64,000 nt of DNA. It comes from Verrucomicrobiia bacterium (GTDB taxonomy: Bacteria; Verrucomicrobiota; Verrucomicrobiia; JABWAM01). Below, in pieces: positions 8,012 to 17,022 of the stretch. The notes beneath the pieces are model-generated. The model searched no databases, was not told where the DNA came from, and saw only the letters and a list, made by a program, of their open reading frames with translations. The stretch lies in contig JADZFN010000007.1 in assembly GCA_020849895.1 (NCBI GenBank), positions 19,546 through 83,545 on the forward strand. Direction: 5' to 3'. Numbering within the stretch: the first letter of the stretch is position 1; the number at the start of each line of letters is the position of its first letter. The translations under genes were made by a program, and so were the position numbers.

Positions 8012-10240
8012 ATGCTCTTTTTGTGCCTGGCTACTGGGATGGCCCGGGCGGTCACGCTCCCTCAGGATCATCCGTATCAGAAAGTCCTTCGGGAGCATCT
8101 CGCCGCGTTCACCGAGGCGGACCTCGCCGTTGAGCGCAAGAAGTTCACGGTTGACGAGGAGTTTCTGAAGGATGAAGAGCGCGCGTTCGAGGCGTGGCTG
8201 GCGCTCTCGGACCTGTCGCGTCCCTGTTGGGAGCGTCCGGATTTTCGGGCTCCTGCGGAGCATTATCTCCTCAAGACGATCGAGTCGCCCGAGGGACTCC
8301 GGATGAAGATCGGGCGGGGGCGCGATCTCCCTCATCCGACCTACCCGGCGTGGTGGGCCACGTGGAAGTATCCGGGCAACCCTTACCTTGGCGATAAGGC
8401 GCTTTTGCGGCGCGCGCTCGTCATGGCCATCGCGGATATGGTGGTCTACGACCGCTTTCTCGAGTCGCCGGAGGCGGAAAAGGCCATCGCGGGCCGCACC
8501 TCCTGCATCGGAGGGCATCTCCTTGCGGAGGCCTACACCTACTTCTGTGCGAAGGAACTTCTACCGGAGCCCGTTCGCAAGGCCTACGAGGAGGGAATGA
8601 TCAAGATGTTCGCGCGCCTCGAGGCGAAGGGGCCCGACGGGATCAACGAGAACATCAACGGAAAGAGCCTCGTGGGCATCGCCTATCTGACAAAGGCCGT
8701 GGCGGATCCCGCGCTCGCGCGGCGATGCGAGGCCTACGCGGAGAGGATGCTCTCCACGAAGCAGGTCGGCATCGTGCATCCTGTCGGCGTGGTGCGCGAC
8801 GCTGGCGGGATCGAGACCTCCTACAACGGGATTCTGCTCTATGATCTCGTTTGGGCGGCGCTCGCGACCGACTGGCCGATCCTGCGCGAGTCGGCGCGGG
8901 AACTGACGGCTTTCAAGGGGAAGCTCACGCTTCCCGAGCCGGACGGTGGCTACTGGTTCGGGCCGAACCATTTCAACTCGCGCGTGGGCGCAGGCGATTC
9001 CCCGAACGACCAGTGGAATGCGAGCGGGCGCGACGTCGGTCTCGCGATGCTCGACGACGGCGCGCTCTATCTCCCCGTAAGCTACCGCCGCCTTCCCGGA
9101 TCGAGGTCGCTCGATCCGCGGCCCGGCCTCGCCGAGCTGCCTCCGCTCGAGAAGATGCAGGCCGCCTTGCGCGCGTTCGTGGAGGCGCAGAATAGGGAGA
9201 CACCGTCCGGAGCGGTCGCACCGTTCCCGCTCTGGCACGAGGGCGGCATCAGTGGTCACTGGGGGCCGATGATCCCCTATGCTTCGCAGAACTATCGCCC
9301 CGGCATCTACCGGAAACTCAAGGAGTTCGAGGCGAAGAAGAGCGAGCTGCTCGTCCCCCCCGTGACTCGGACATCCTCGTTCACCGAACTCCTGCCGACC
9401 GAGGACCGGATCTTTTCGGAGGCCGATCGAAACACCTTCCTCCTCTACCGGCGGCCGTCGTTTTACGCGATGGTGTTCTCCGGGAGGCTGGGCTGGCATT
9501 CGTTCCTCAACTTCGGCGGGGGCGGGTTATCGGCGTTCTGGACGCCGGAGGGCGGCCCGATCCTCCTCGGGCGCTCCAATGGCTACGAAGGCAACCAGTG
9601 GAAAACCTTCCGCCTCTGGCCGTGCAACATGGTCGCGGGGGCGACCGCGCGGGGGGACGGCTTCTCGACCGCTCGGTTGCGCCGCGAGATTTGCAAGGTT
9701 CTCTACTGGAAGCAGGGAGAGGAGGCGGGCGCCGTCTATGGAGGAAGCCTCAACGCCTCGCTCGACGGGGGGCGGGTTTGCGAGCTCGGGAGCAAGGGAA
9801 ACCTCAAGGGGGAAAACTACTTCGAGCGGACGGTGACGCTTCGGCCGCGGGGCGTCGAGATGAACGTGCTCTTCAAGTCGGATGGCGACGACCGGGTGAT
9901 CGAGCTCTTCGAGGTGCTCCCCGTATTCCTCCGCGACGCGCGGCGACAGAAGGATCTGGAACCCGCCACGATCGAGGTTCTCGCCGGGGGCGAGTGGAAG
10001 ACCGTGGCGGATGCATGGACGGAGGGCGTCGAGCGCATCCGGATCCGTCGCGCGAAAGGGGGCGCGGAGATCGAACTCGACCGTCCGCGCCGGGTAAAGG
10101 CCGCCACCTCGGTCGAGGGGCTCTGGGAAACCACACGGCCTTTCGAAGTGCGCAACCTCTACCTCGACCTGTTGGGCAAGGATGGAGAGACTCCATTCCC
10201 CTCGACAGAGATGACCTACCGGATCCTTCCCGCGCCGTAG
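8012..10240 (+). CDS. Large secreted protein, putative polysaccharide lyase/toroid-fold enzyme
   Basis: Signal-peptide-like MLFLCLATGMARA from the internal ATG at 8012 (in frame with ORF 7664..10240); toroid-like then beta-rich C-terminal half. Family not identified. Confidence 0.6.
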   Translation: MLFLCLATGMARAVTLPQDHPYQKVLREHLAAFTEADLAVERKKFTVDEEFLKDEERAFEAWLALSDLSRPCWERPDFRAPAEHYLLKTIESPEGLRMKIGRGRDLPHPTYPAWWATWKYPGNPYLGDKALLRRALVMAIADMVVYDRFLESPEAEKAIAGRTSCIGGHLLAEAYTYFCAKELLPEPVRKAYEEGMIKMFARLEAKGPDGINENINGKSLVGIAYLTKAVADPALARRCEAYAERMLSTKQVGIVHPVGVVRDAGGIETSYNGILLYDLVWAALATDWPILRESARELTAFKGKLTLPEPDGGYWFGPNHFNSRVGAGDSPNDQWNASGRDVGLAMLDDGALYLPVSYRRLPGSRSLDPRPGLAELPPLEKMQAALRAFVEAQNRETPSGAVAPFPLWHEGGISGHWGPMIPYASQNYRPGIYRKLKEFEAKKSELLVPPVTRTSSFTELLPTEDRIFSEADRNTFLLYRRPSFYAMVFSGRLGWHSFLNFGGGGLSAFWTPEGGPILLGRSNGYEGNQWKTFRLWPCNMVAGATARGDGFSTARLRREICKVLYWKQGEEAGAVYGGSLNASLDGGRVCELGSKGNLKGENYFERTVTLRPRGVEMNVLFKSDGDDRVIELFEVLPVFLRDARRQKDLEPATIEVLAGGEWKTVADAWTEGVERIRIRRAKGGAEIELDRPRRVKAATSVEGLWETTRPFEVRNLYLDLLGKDGETPFPSTEMTYRILPAP

Positions 10241-10380
10241 TCCGCGAGGGAGTCCGGCGTTTTTCGAGACATTTCTCCCTCGCGCGGCATCATGCAAAAG
10301 GAGCCGACGCCGTGTTGCCGCGACGGTTCGCCTTCGACAAATCGCAGGTTGTTTCCAGGCTCGAATGATTTCCCGCGCGT

Positions 10381-13300
10381 GAAAACGTCCCTCTTGGTTC
10401 GCGTTCTGCCGTTCATCGTGATGTTTGCGCCGCCGGCGGACGTCGTCGGGTTCGCGGCCCCGATTCGGACGGTTTCAGAGGATCTCCTGGCCGAAGAACC
10501 CGAGCGCCTCTTCACGGTCGAGGGGGGCGCGTTCGAGGTTGTCGGTTCGGATGCGCAGCGGATCCTGCGCTGGAAGATCGAACCCGGCCAATCCTCGAAG
10601 CTCGCATTCAAGACGGACCATCCCGTCATGGCGCGTCTGCTCCAGCGGGACCGGATCACGTTCGAGTTTCGCCTCGCCTCGGGCGGCATCTTCGACGTGA
10701 ACCTGCTTGCCCTCGGACACGTCTCGGGCGCGCGCCGCTTCAAGGTCCACAGCTGGCAGGTCGCGCTCCAGTCGGCTCCCGTTGGCGAATGGAGGGAGCA
10801 ACGTCTCGAGCTGGCGCGGCCGGACTGGCTGCCCTGGGACAATCCGGACGGTGTCGAGGCCTCCGCGTTCTTCCGCTTCGAGGGGCTCGCGCTTCCCTCG
10901 GGCGCCGTGGTCGAGTTCCGCGGTCTGCGCCTCCACCGAGACGCGCTCGCTCTGAAGCCCGATTTCGAGCCTCCGTTCACCTGGCCGATCCCGAAGATGG
11001 ACGAAGACGGGAACGCCGCGTGGAGCTTTCCCGTCGCCCTGCAGAACATCTCGGGGCGGCCCGTCCAGGTCGTCGGGCGTCTGCTCTCCCGCCACGAGCG
11101 TTTCTCAGTGAAGATCGGTCCGGGTGGAGAATCCGTCCCGACAAACGCGTCGCCCGCCGGCGCGAGCGCGAAGGTGGCCGCGGCCCACGCGGCGCGCGCT
11201 GCGTTCACGGTGACGGCGACGATGTCGGCGAAGGATCTCGCCGCCTCGCCGGAGCTCTACGCCGAGACGGTGCGCCTGAGTTTCGCGCCGGAGGACGACC
11301 CGGGGGGCGAGGTCGTGTGGAGCGGCGACTTGGTGCGTCCGCTGTCGAGGGAGGTCCGTCGTCAGGTCCTCCTTACGGAGGAGCAGATGGCGCGGATCCG
11401 AAGGGGGCTCGCCGAGGGGGATGCTGCTCTCGCAAACGCGCTGGGTTGGGCGGCCACGCGCAAGCTGGCGGACGAGTTCCTCGAGAAGAAGCTGGTCCAG
11501 ATCCCCGGCGGCCACAACTGGCCGGGGTCGCCCTCTGGGGACTGGAGGCCTACCGACACGATGCCCGAGGCGCTGAACGCGAAGACGGGAGAAAAAGAGT
11601 TCGGCGGGGAGACGGCCTCGCGCGCGTGGCTGAACTGGCTCAACACGGGCGGCGCGTGCGAAGCGCTGGCGAACGCATGGCTGTTCACAGGCGACGAGCG
11701 TTACGCGCGCAAGGCGTTCGATTTTTTCCGCCTTTACGCCCGCCAGTACACGGCGCTTCCGTGGAGCTCGCTCTACGAACCCTCGTGGAACGCGGGACCG
11801 CCCCTCCTGTCCGCTGCGCGCAACGCCACGAGCGTGGGTTACGGCGGCAACATGTATTTCCGATGGCACTGTCGCCTCCTCTCGGCCGTGGCGGACGCGT
11901 GGACGGACGATGAGCGCCGGCTCGTCTACGAGGGATTCGTCGTCCCCTACGTCACCGAGATGCTCAAGTTCCACGGCGGCCTGAACAACATGTCGGACAT
12001 CACGAACCACAACCTCCTGCTCCTCGGTCTGGCCTTCCGCGACGCGGGCCTCGTCCGCCAGTCGTTGCGGCGTCCTTCGGGACTCCTAAACCGCGTCGCG
12101 GATTACGACGCCGACGGGTTCGGCTCCGAGTCCCGCGCCATCAACTACCACGACGCAGGTCTCGCCGAAATCCTGCCGTCGTTCGGCTACCTTATCCGCT
12201 CAGGCCTCGCGGTGGACCTCCCGAAGGACCGTCTCCTCGCCGCGGTGAAGATGCCGTACCTGCGTGCCACTCTGTCCGGCAGCGTCCCGAACGCCGGCGA
12301 CTGCGGTCGAGGGGTGCGCGTGGCGTCCTCGTTTCACGCGGACCAGCTCCTTCCCCTGTTCCCTTCGGAGGAGTGGCTCTTCGACCTCGGGCGCATGAGC
12401 ACGGTGGACGCGCGGCTCCGCGCCCTCGATCTGGGGCGCAGGCCCGCCCCCGAGGGCTGGAAGAAGCGGCTCGAGACGGCCCCGCGTCTGTTCCGACGGG
12501 CCGGTTTCGCGATCCTGCGAACGGGCGAGTCGCCGGAGGCGCAGGTGATGGCCACGCTCGACTACGGGGCGAGTATTGCCCATGGGAAGCCGGACCGCTC
12601 CCAGGTCACGCTCTGGGCCTTCGGGCGCGCTCTGACCCACGGACCGGGCTCCTCTTACAACGTGGGCAGCGGCACGACGAAGCATCTCGACGCGCGTCTC
12701 GCGCGATTTACCGACCACAGCACCTCGCTCGCGAGCAACGTGATCCTCGTGGACGCGAAGAACCAGCTCCCCTGCATCGGGCGACTCCTCGCGTGGAGCG
12801 ACCGCCCCGACTTTCAAGCGGTCGTGGCCCGCGTGGATGGCATCGCGCCGGGAGTCGGTCACACGCGCGGGATTGTCCTCACGGAAGGGTTGCTCCTCGT
12901 GTTCGACCGCGTCGAGAGCCACGCCGAACACACCTACGATTTCGTCTGGCACAATTTCGGAAAGCTCACGCCCGGCGATGGCTGGACTTCCACGCCGGCC
13001 AACGCTCCACTGGGTGTCGAGGCCGACTACGACGCGCTGGTCAACCTCCTCCGTCTCGAAGGGGGCGGGCCCGTGCGATTGCGATGGGATCTTGAGGAAG
13101 CCGGCGCCTTCACGGTCGTCAAACCGGCGAAGCCTCCTCCGAGGCTCCCGGCCGTCAGCCTCGATCTCTGGCAGATGACCGTCGAGGGGGGAGACGTCTA
13201 CACGGCCTCGACCGGTCTGAACAACGCCGACTTAAAGATCACCCCCGACGAGGCGCCGAGCCTCATCCACCGGGTCCGCGCGAAGGCGACGACCTTTCTC

Positions 13301-13453
13301 ACCGTTCTCGAACCGCGCGTCGGCGGGGCTCCCGCCCGCGTCGTTTCCGTGCTCCGCGAGAACGAGGATGGGATGAAGATCGGCCTGCGGGATGGCAGGA
13401 CTCTGTCCGTCTCCCTCGGCCGTCTCATCCAGGAGCATTCCGCGTCAAAGTGA
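10381..13453 (+). CDS. Heparinase II/III-like secreted protein
   Basis: In ORF 10292..13453; signal-like VKTSLLVRVLPFIVMFAPPADVVGFA; LNTGGACEALANAWLFTGDERYARKAFDFFRLYARQYTALPWSS; NMSDITNHNLLLLGLAF; SRAINYHDAG; C-terminal beta-sandwich-like region. Start is approximate. Confidence 0.65.
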
Positions 13454-14937
13454 GCGCGCCCTCCCGTCCCGCGTCGAGCGCCACGGCGGACGAGGCGGCC
13501 GCCGTGGCCGACGGGCTGTACCGTTGCGGCTCGCTGATCTACACGCGCAAGGGGCTGACCCTGCTGTTCGCGTGGCTGTTGTGGGGCGATTTCTGCTTCA
13601 CGCTCATGGAGACGATCGTGCCCTCCATCCTGCCGCTGAAGCTGCGGGCGTTGGAGACGCCAAACTGGCTCATCGCGATGATCATGACGACGCTGCCGGG
13701 CGTGCTGAACACGACCATTTGCCCATGGGTGAGCTTCAAGAGCGACCGCCACCGGGGCCGATGGGGGCGACGCATCCCCTTCATCATCTCCACGCTGCCT
13801 TTTCTGACGCTCTTCCTGCTCCTGCTGGGATGGTCGGAGCACCTTGGCGCGTGGATCCACCGCCGGTGGTTCTCGGAGGGCGGATTTCCGCCGACGACGC
13901 TCATCCTCCTGCTCATTGGAATCTTCATGGTCGGATTTCAGTTCTTCAACATGTTCGTGAATTCGGTCTTTTGGTACCTGTTCAACGACGTCGTGCCGGT
14001 GCAGTTCATGGGGCGTTTCCTGGGCCTCTTCCGTCTCGTCGCCGGAATCAAGAGCGCGCTCTACAACTTCCTGATCTTCAAGTACGCGGAAAGCCACATG
14101 CCGGAGATCTTCACCGGCGTCGCGCTCCTCTACTTCTTCGGCTTCGGGACGATGTGCCTCATGGTCAGGGAGGGCGAGTATCCGCCGCCGCCCGACCTCG
14201 GAAAGCGGCCCGGTTTTTTCGCGCAAATCCGAACCTTCGCCGTGGAGTGCTACAGCCTTCGGTTCTACTGGGACTACTACCTTTTCTGCATGCTCTGGTC
14301 GCTATCCACGTGCATCAGTACCTTCTCGATCTTTCTGCAGAAGGACGTCGGCCTCGACCTCGCGAAGATCGGCCAGATCGCTGGCGTGGCGACCGTGATC
14401 TCGATGTGTCTGACCTATCCTGCCGGCATTCTCGTGGACCGATACCATCCGCTCCGCGTCCTGCTCTGGGTCAAGGTCGTCGTGGTCACGCTGACCCCGT
14501 TCGGCCTGATCTGGCTCTTCTTCGATTTCCATCCGGACACCGTCTTCGCGATCTCGCTGAGTTTCTCGATGCTCCTGCTGCCCTTCAACGTCCTCACGGA
14601 GGCGACGAGCCTGCCCACCCAGATGCGGCTCTTCCCGAAGGAGCGGTTCGGGCAGTTCTGCTCGGCCAATGCGCTCCTCCGCGCGGCGACCGTCGTGGTC
14701 GGCGGTCTGCTCGCGGGGATGTTCCTCGATTTCACGAGATGGGCCTGCGGCGGAAGCAATTTCGGCTACCGTTTCATCCCGATGTGGACGATTCCGTGCG
14801 TCACCGGCTCACTGCTCTGTCTCATCCGCCTCTACCGTCGCTGGCAGGCTGCCGGAGGCGATCTCGGCTACCGTCCTCCGACAGTGGATTGCGCCGGTCC
14901 GCGATCCCGGCCCTCCCTTATCGCAGAGAGGGAGTGA
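13450..14937 (+). CDS. MFS transporter (sugar:cation symporter-like)
   Basis: GTG start overlaps the upstream stop (GTGA). About 12 hydrophobic segments; SDRHRGRWGRRIPFIISTLPFLTLFLLLLG motif. Confidence 0.85.
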   Translation: MSAPSRPASSATADEAAAVADGLYRCGSLIYTRKGLTLLFAWLLWGDFCFTLMETIVPSILPLKLRALETPNWLIAMIMTTLPGVLNTTICPWVSFKSDRHRGRWGRRIPFIISTLPFLTLFLLLLGWSEHLGAWIHRRWFSEGGFPPTTLILLLIGIFMVGFQFFNMFVNSVFWYLFNDVVPVQFMGRFLGLFRLVAGIKSALYNFLIFKYAESHMPEIFTGVALLYFFGFGTMCLMVREGEYPPPPDLGKRPGFFAQIRTFAVECYSLRFYWDYYLFCMLWSLSTCISTFSIFLQKDVGLDLAKIGQIAGVATVISMCLTYPAGILVDRYHPLRVLLWVKVVVVTLTPFGLIWLFFDFHPDTVFAISLSFSMLLLPFNVLTEATSLPTQMRLFPKERFGQFCSANALLRAATVVVGGLLAGMFLDFTRWACGGSNFGYRFIPMWTIPCVTGSLLCLIRLYRRWQAAGGDLGYRPPTVDCAGPRSRPSLIAERE

Positions 14938-14964
14938 ACGGCGGCGACGGGGCCGGTGACGGGC

Positions 14965-15028
14965 GCGATTCCGCGGTTGCCGGTTGATTCGCGCGGGGGT
15001 GATGCGAATGGAGGATCGCGAGTCCGCC
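14965..15028. repeat. Dispersed repeat R2, copy 2
   Basis: Aligned to 1044-1107. Confidence 0.85.
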
Positions 15029-15132
15029 CGAACGAGCGTCCAGGACGATCTCCGCCGCTTCGCCTGGAGCCTAAGCGCAGTACGCCGGACCCGCCCCGAG
15101 ATTCAGGAGGAGCAACTCCGCGATCCGCGTCA

Positions 15133-15202
15133 CAACCCGCTTTGCGTCTCGATCGGCCCTCGGGCCTTCGCCACTCTGCCACGCCGCTGCTCGTTCCGCT
15201 AG
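15133..15202. repeat. Dispersed repeat R1, copy 2, overlapping the lpxD stop codon
   Basis: Aligned to 545-614. Confidence 0.9.
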
Positions 15203-16293
15203 GGCTTCGTCTCCGGGCGCCGCTCCGCCATCTGTTTTTCGACCTTGCGGAGGCGTTCGATCATCTGGGGGAGGCGGCGGAGCGCCGCGTGCATCCGCAG
15301 CGCCTCGCGCTGCTCCTGGGCGGGGTAGCCGAAAACGGTTTCGCCCTTTTTCACATCGCGAGTCACGCCGCTCTGCGCGAGCAGCGTGGCGCCGTCGCCG
15401 ATGGCGATGTGGCCGACGGTGCCCACCTGCCCCGCGATGCGGACGCAGCGACCGATCTGGGTGCTGCCCGAAATTCCCGCCTGCGCGACGATCGCCGTAT
15501 CTTCCCCGACGGTCACGTTGTGGGCGATCTGCACGAGGTTGTCCACCTTCACGCCTCGCTGGATCCAGGTGCGCCCGAAGCGCCCGCGGTCCACGGTGCT
15601 GTTCGCGCCGATCTCGACGTCGTCGTCCACCTGTACGATGCCGACCTGAGGCACCTTGACGTAGCGCCCGTCCACGAACTCGTAGCCGAAGCCATCGGAG
15701 CCAATGACGACGCCCGGATGGAGGATCACGCGGTCGCCCACGAGGCAGCGTTCGCGGACGGTCACCTGCGGATAGAAGAAGCACTCGCGGCCCACGCGCG
15801 CTCCGTGGCCGAGATAACCGCCGGCGCCGATCACGGTGCCTTCGCCGATTTCGACGTCGGCCTCGACGACGACGAAGGGCTGGATGGACACGGTCGGATG
15901 CACCTTCGCGGCGGGATCCACGACGGCGCAGGGATGGATGCCGGGGGCGCTTCGCGGCGGCGGCGGCGGCGCGAAAGTCTCAACGACGCGCATGAAGGCG
16001 GCGCCCGGTTTTTCGACTCGCAGGAGGTTGAGGCGGAGGTCGGCGGGGACGGAGGCCTCTGCGCCGAGAATCACCAGGGACGCGCGCGTCGTCGCAAGCA
16101 ACGGCGCATAACGCGGGTCTTCGAGGTAGCTGATCCGGCCCGCCACGGCATCGCGGAGCCCCGCGATGCCGGTCAGAACGACGGTGGGATCGCCTTCGAG
16201 TCGGCCGCCGACGAGGTCGGCGACCTCGCGGGCGGTCATGGAACGCGGTTCGGAGGCTGCCATATCGGGATCGCGCGCGGTGGATCGCCGCAA
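15199..16293 (-). CDS. lpxD: UDP-3-O-(3-hydroxymyristoyl)glucosamine N-acyltransferase
   Basis: LpxD N-terminal domain plus left-handed beta-helix hexapeptides (CAVVDPAAKVHPTVSIQPFVVVEADVEIGEGTVIGAGGYLGHGARVG..., HNVTVGEDTAIVAQAGISGSTQIG). Confidence 0.95.
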   Translation of the reverse strand: MRRSTARDPDMAASEPRSMTAREVADLVGGRLEGDPTVVLTGIAGLRDAVAGRISYLEDPRYAPLLATTRASLVILGAEASVPADLRLNLLRVEKPGAAFMRVVETFAPPPPPRSAPGIHPCAVVDPAAKVHPTVSIQPFVVVEADVEIGEGTVIGAGGYLGHGARVGRECFFYPQVTVRERCLVGDRVILHPGVVIGSDGFGYEFVDGRYVKVPQVGIVQVDDDVEIGANSTVDRGRFGRTWIQRGVKVDNLVQIAHNVTVGEDTAIVAQAGISGSTQIGRCVRIAGQVGTVGHIAIGDGATLLAQSGVTRDVKKGETVFGYPAQEQREALRMHAALRRLPQMIERLRKVEKQMAERRPETKP

Positions 16294-16348
16294 AAAATCG
16301 TCGGCGCGGGCGCTCCGCCCACACCGGCAAACCGTCCCCGGGAAAAGA

Positions 16349-16957
16349 TCACTTCTTCTTGTCGGCGGCGGGCGCCGCGGCGCCGCCTGGGGGCGCGGAC
16401 TTGTTCAATTCCTTGACCACGGAAGCGGTGATATCGAGCGTGTCCTGCACGTAGAGGAAGGCGGAGACGCCGCTGAGAGTATTGCCGGTCTTGTCCACGA
16501 CGAGGTTGTAGCCGTCGCGTTTGGCGATGTCCTGGACGACTTTGATGATCTCATCCACGATGGCGCCGCGGACGCGGCCCTGCTGCTCGCGGAGCTCGCG
16601 CTCGCGGTTGTTCTTCATCTCGTTGAGCGTCTGCGCGAGCAGGCGGAACTCGGTGAGCTTGGCGTCGCGGAGCTTGCGTTTTTCGGAACGCTTCTCGTCG
16701 TTGAACGCGGGATTCTCAGCGTCCTCTTCGAGTTTGCGTCCGTCCTCCTGGAGCTTTTGCAGCTCGGCGGCGCGCTCCTTGAGCTCCTTTTCGTAGCCGG
16801 CGGCGCGCTCCTTGAGCTCGCCCTCGGCCTTCTTGGTCTTGTAGTACTCGGCGAAGATCTTGCTCATGTCCACAGCGCCGATCTTGATCTGTTGGGCGGA
16901 CGCGAAGACGGGAAACGCGAGCGCAAGGACGAGAGAGAGAACGAGGGGATTCATCAT
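16349..16957 (-). CDS. OmpH/Skp family periplasmic chaperone
   Basis: MMNPLVLSLVLALAFPVFASAQQIKIGAVDMSKIFAEYYKTKKAEGELKERAAGYEKELKERAAELQKLQ...; Met at 16957 chosen inside ORF 16349..17467. Confidence 0.9.
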   Translation of the reverse strand: MMNPLVLSLVLALAFPVFASAQQIKIGAVDMSKIFAEYYKTKKAEGELKERAAGYEKELKERAAELQKLQEDGRKLEEDAENPAFNDEKRSEKRKLRDAKLTEFRLLAQTLNEMKNNRERELREQQGRVRGAIVDEIIKVVQDIAKRDGYNLVVDKTGNTLSGVSAFLYVQDTLDITASVVKELNKSAPPGGAAAPAADKKK

Positions 16958-17022
16958 GTTTTGGAGGGAAGACGTATCCTTAAGGGAAGTGTCGGGCGCT
17001 GTCAACGCGCGAACCGCAGCTT

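Noticed and set aside
15133-15202. tRNA-Ser-like reading of the R1 reverse strand (GTGGCAGAGTGGCGAAGGC...)
   Set aside because: Superficial D-arm resemblance only; no T-loop GGTTCRANYCC, acceptor pairing or CCA region.
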